From positions 884,476-948,475 of the forward strand of contig NZ_WKJL01000001.1 in the NCBI RefSeq assembly GCF_009674565.1: a stretch of 64,000 nucleotides of DNA, read 5' to 3'. Shown piece by piece: positions 61,567 through 64,000 of this stretch. The stretch is from Duganella aquatilis (GTDB lineage Bacteria; Pseudomonadota; Gammaproteobacteria; Burkholderiales; Burkholderiaceae_D). The notes beneath the pieces were generated by a model. The model did not search any database and was not told where the DNA came from. It saw only the letters and a program-made list of their open reading frames with translations. Each line of letters opens with the position of its first letter. Position 1 is the stretch's first letter. Made by a program: the position numbers and the translations under genes.

Positions 61567-62418
61567 TCATTCCGTCAGGCGTTGAAGCTCGGGAGGCCGA
61601 ACCGGCAACTTTGCCGGTTTTGCTACTTCCGGTCGCTGGGACCAGGTCCGAGGCATCAAGCGCACGCGCTCTATGCCATCCAAAAACAGGTTCTGCATCG
61701 GCATGCCCAGGTACGGCAGCGTCATGGCAATCACCAGCAAGCCGACGCCCAGCGTAATCGGGAACCCGATGCCAAATAAATTCAGTTGCGGCGCGGCGCG
61801 GGTCAGAATTCCCAGCGCAACGTTGGTAATCAGTAAAGCCGCGACGATGGGCAGCGACAGCTGCACCCCGACGCTGAAAATCTTGCCGCCCCAGTCGGCC
61901 AGCTGTTTGAAACCGCCGCCGTACACCGGCAGCGCCGACACCGGCAGCGTGGAGAAACTCTCCACCAGCGCCGACAGCAGCACCAGGTGGGCGTTCACCG
62001 CCAGGAAGGCCATGGTCGCCAGCAGCGACAGGAACTGGCTGATGGCCGACGAGCGGCCCTGGGTGTTCGGATCGAAAAAGGATGCGAAGCCCAGGCCCAT
62101 GGTCGAACTGGAAATCTCCCCCGCCATTTCCACCGCCGCAAAAATAATGCGGATGCTGAAGCCCATCGCCAGACCGATCAACATTTCCTGCATGACAATC
62201 AACAGGCCCGCCCACGACATCGGATCGGTGGCCGGCCAGGCCGGCACGGCCGGCGCCACGATGGCGGCCAGCATCACCCCCAGGCTGATCTTGACGGTGG
62301 CCGGCACCGCGCTATTGCCAAACAGCGGCGAAGCGGCGATCAGGGCCAGGATGCGGGTCAGCGGCCACAGCAGGCCGGCGATCCACATATTAATATCGGC
62401 AGAAGAGACGGTCAGCAT
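61567..62418 (-). CDS. fliR: Flagellar export apparatus protein FliR
   Basis: A 283-residue inner-membrane protein with about six helices and the family blocks GFSIRIIFAAVEMAGEISSSTMGLGFASFFDP and FPITLGVGLLVIAM. It completes the FliPQR core of the export gate. It is separated from fliQ by an 89-bp AT-rich spacer, unusually long for this operon, and is followed after 73 bp by the giant repeat gene. Confidence 0.95.
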   Translation of the reverse strand: MLTVSSADINMWIAGLLWPLTRILALIAASPLFGNSAVPATVKISLGVMLAAIVAPAVPAWPATDPMSWAGLLIVMQEMLIGLAMGFSIRIIFAAVEMAGEISSSTMGLGFASFFDPNTQGRSSAISQFLSLLATMAFLAVNAHLVLLSALVESFSTLPVSALPVYGGGFKQLADWGGKIFSVGVQLSLPIVAALLITNVALGILTRAAPQLNLFGIGFPITLGVGLLVIAMTLPYLGMPMQNLFLDGIERVRLMPRTWSQRPEVAKPAKLPVRPPELQRLTE

Positions 62419-62507
62419 AAGGGTTTGTTACATTTCCGTCCGGCATCTTTTTGTATTGTAGACGAACTTTTTGGTAAAAAGAAAACTGTTACAAATTGGT
62501 AAGCATG

Positions 62508-62777
62508 CTAGCCCACCATCATGGGAATGCCGCCGAATACTTCGCGCATGTAGTCGAGCATGACGGACAGCATCCACGGTCCGGCCACCACCAGCGCCAC
62601 AAACACGCCGACCAGCTTGGGGATGAAGGACAGGGTCTGCTCGTTGATCTGGGTGGCGGCCTGGAAGATGCTGACCACCAGGCCGATGGCCAGCGCCACC
62701 AGCAGCAGCGGCGCGGCGATCATCAAAGTGACTTCCATGGCATGTTTGCCAATGGTCATTACGCTTTCGGGCGTCAT
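62508..62777 (-). CDS. fliQ: Flagellar export apparatus protein FliQ
   Basis: An 89-residue two-helix membrane protein with the conserved ALAIGLVVSIFQAATQINEQTLSFIPKL. It packs with FliP and FliR in the export gate. The start is 8 bp after the fliP stop. Confidence 0.96.
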   Translation of the reverse strand: MTPESVMTIGKHAMEVTLMIAAPLLLVALAIGLVVSIFQAATQINEQTLSFIPKLVGVFVALVVAGPWMLSVMLDYMREVFGGIPMMVG

Positions 62778-62785
62778 CGCGGCTC

Positions 62786-63559
62786 CTAGTAAAAACTCTG
62801 GGCCAGCGAGCCAAGCAGCAATTGCCAGCCATCCACCAGCACAAACAGCATCAGCTTGAACGGCAGCGAAATCACCGCCGGCGACATCATCATCATGCCC
62901 ATCGACATAAGTACAGAGGCGACCACCATGTCGATAATCAGAAATGGAATAAAGATGGCAAAGCCGATCTGGAACGCGGTTTTCAGCTCGCTGGTGACGA
63001 AGGCCGGCACCAGGATGCGCAGCGGCACGTCTTCCGGCCCCTGCAGGGCAGGGCCGCGCGACAGCTTGACGAACAGCGCCAGATCGGCCTCGCGGGTTTG
63101 CTTGAGCATGAAAGTTTTTAATGGGGCGGCGCCCTTGTCGAGCGCCTGGCTCATATTGAGCTTGTTTTCCTGCAGCGGCAGGTAAGCCTCGTTGTAGATC
63201 TTGTCGAAGGTCGGGCCCATGACGAACAGGGTCAGGAACAGCGCCAGGCCGACCATCACCTGGTTGGGCGGCGCCGACTGCGTGCCCAGCGCCTGGCGCA
63301 GCAGCGACAGCACGATGATGATGCGGGTGAAGCTGGTCATCAGCAGCAGCGCGGCCGGGATGAAGGTCAGCGCCGTCATCAGCAGCATGGTCTGGATCGG
63401 CAGCGTGTAATTGGTGCCGCCGCCTGCCGCAGGGGTGCTGGTCAGTGCGGGTATGCCGATGCTCGATTCGGCGCCGGCCGCCAGCGGCAGCGCCAGCACG
63501 GCCAGGCTCAGCAGGGCCTGGGCGGCTGCCGGGGCGTAGCGAGACAGCTTATTTGCCAT
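62786..63559 (-). CDS. fliP: Flagellar export apparatus protein FliP
   Basis: A 257-residue membrane protein with an N-terminal signal peptide (cleavage near AAGAES) and four helices. It carries the family blocks [28 protein letters not shown] and [22 protein letters not shown]. It forms the ring core of the export gate. It overlaps fliO by 11 bp. Confidence 0.96.
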   Translation of the reverse strand: MANKLSRYAPAAAQALLSLAVLALPLAAGAESSIGIPALTSTPAAGGGTNYTLPIQTMLLMTALTFIPAALLLMTSFTRIIIVLSLLRQALGTQSAPPNQVMVGLALFLTLFVMGPTFDKIYNEAYLPLQENKLNMSQALDKGAAPLKTFMLKQTREADLALFVKLSRGPALQGPEDVPLRILVPAFVTSELKTAFQIGFAIFIPFLIIDMVVASVLMSMGMMMMSPAVISLPFKLMLFVLVDGWQLLLGSLAQSFY

Positions 63560-64000
63560 TGCGTTTGTCGATCGTCTGTTTGAACCAGTCGGCGAAGTTG
63601 GCGGTCGGCAGCGCGGCCGTCGGCAACGGTTCGCTGCTTTCCTGGCGCGGCATGGTGGCCAGCGCGTTCATGCGGCCGGGCGAGGCGCCCACCACGATCC
63701 ATTGTTCGCCCACTTCCACCACCAGGATGCGCTCGCGCGTGCCGACGCTGAGCGAGCCGACCAGTTTGACGTTGCTGTTGCCGCCGCCGAACTTGTTCGG
63801 CGCGAAACGCTTGGTCAGCCAGGCCAGGCCCAGCATCAGGCCGATGACGAACACCAGGGCCAGCGAGGTTTGCAGCAGGCCGCCGCCGGTCGATGGCGTG
63901 GTTGGCTGCGGCGTGGGAATGGTCATGGCCATGGCGCCGACCGGCGCTGGCGCCGGTGTGGCGGGCGTGGCGCTGGCCGGCGCCATGGCCATGACCATTC
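63549..64000 (-). CDS. fliO: Flagellar biosynthesis protein FliO, 5' end probably outside window
   Basis: At least 149 residues. It has one membrane helix ([22 protein letters not shown]) followed by the FliO cytoplasmic domain with [37 protein letters not shown]. An ATG occurs at 63998, but the Ala/Pro-rich N-terminus before the helix lacks the usual leader. The true start is probably beyond the window. FliO assists FliP assembly. Confidence 0.85.
   Translation of the reverse strand, partial: MVMAMAPASATPATPAPAPVGAMAMTIPTPQPTTPSTGGGLLQTSLALVFVIGLMLGLAWLTKRFAPNKFGGGNSNVKLVGSLSVGTRERILVVEVGEQWIVVGASPGRMNALATMPRQESSEPLPTAALPTANFADWFKQTIDKRNGK

Overview
The window looks like a chromosomal segment of a motile, GC-rich betaproteobacterium of the Oxalobacteraceae (Janthinobacterium/Duganella/Massilia type). 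This is inferred from three things: high third-position GC, the gene content and order of the flagellar locus (flhB-flhA-flhF-flhG-fliA-motC-motD, flgN-flgM-flgA, flgB to flgL, fliO-P-Q-R), and a three-gene quorum-sensing locus of the CqsA/LqsA/JqsA type. I see no rRNA, tRNA, integrase, insertion sequence or CRISPR array.

Housekeeping and metabolic half (1-30.1 kb). On the minus strand lies the stress kinase pair prkA-yeaH (yeaH runs off the left edge and starts with TTG). Then come a plus-strand adenosine/adenine deaminase, a 30-bp perfect palindrome and a YbbP/FtsX-type permease. The jqs locus follows: response regulator and membrane histidine kinase on the minus strand, and on the plus strand the divergent autoinducer synthase, interrupted by one in-frame TGA. 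A perfect FNR-type box sits between the divergent genes. Next are a truncated globin, rmuC, a long CoA-transferase, and a DeoR regulator overlapping an MFS exporter. A minus-strand block holds moaA, a mobA-moeA gene fusion and the fetAB iron exporter. RNase E (with a UUCG-loop terminator) is separated from rluC-gph-Rieske-sppA by a 0.67-kb leader region. Between sppA and rsuA is a gap with a strong promoter, several hairpins and an intrinsic terminator (candidate small RNA), a short antisense reading frame and a second perfect FNR-type box. rsuA overlaps a fumarylacetoacetase-family gene.

Flagellar half (30.2-64 kb). flhB and flhA (export gate) are followed by an unrelated Rpn-type nuclease gene with 12-bp tandem repeats, then flhF, an flhG whose P-loop is eroded, fliA (sigma-28) and the stator pair motC-motD. 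flgA, flgM and flgN run leftwards, flgM with a clear sigma-28 promoter. The flgB-L operon runs rightwards and makes rod, hook, rings and junction proteins; FlgE carries an Ala-rich insertion of about 100 residues. It ends at a perfect bidirectional terminator. Facing it on the minus strand are fliO-P-Q-R.

The most striking item is a 3182-residue gene directly downstream of fliR, on the same strand and ending at the flgL terminator. It is built almost entirely of an octapeptide (consensus T-T-D-Q-I-A-A-L). The octads are organised into about 20 superrepeats of 134 residues (16 octads plus one hexapeptide), followed by a roughly 250-residue C-terminal domain with three calcium-loop motifs of the kind found in large secreted RTX-like proteins. 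I do not recognise it as a characterised protein. Its place at the end of the flagellar export operon makes it the best candidate for an undescribed system here.
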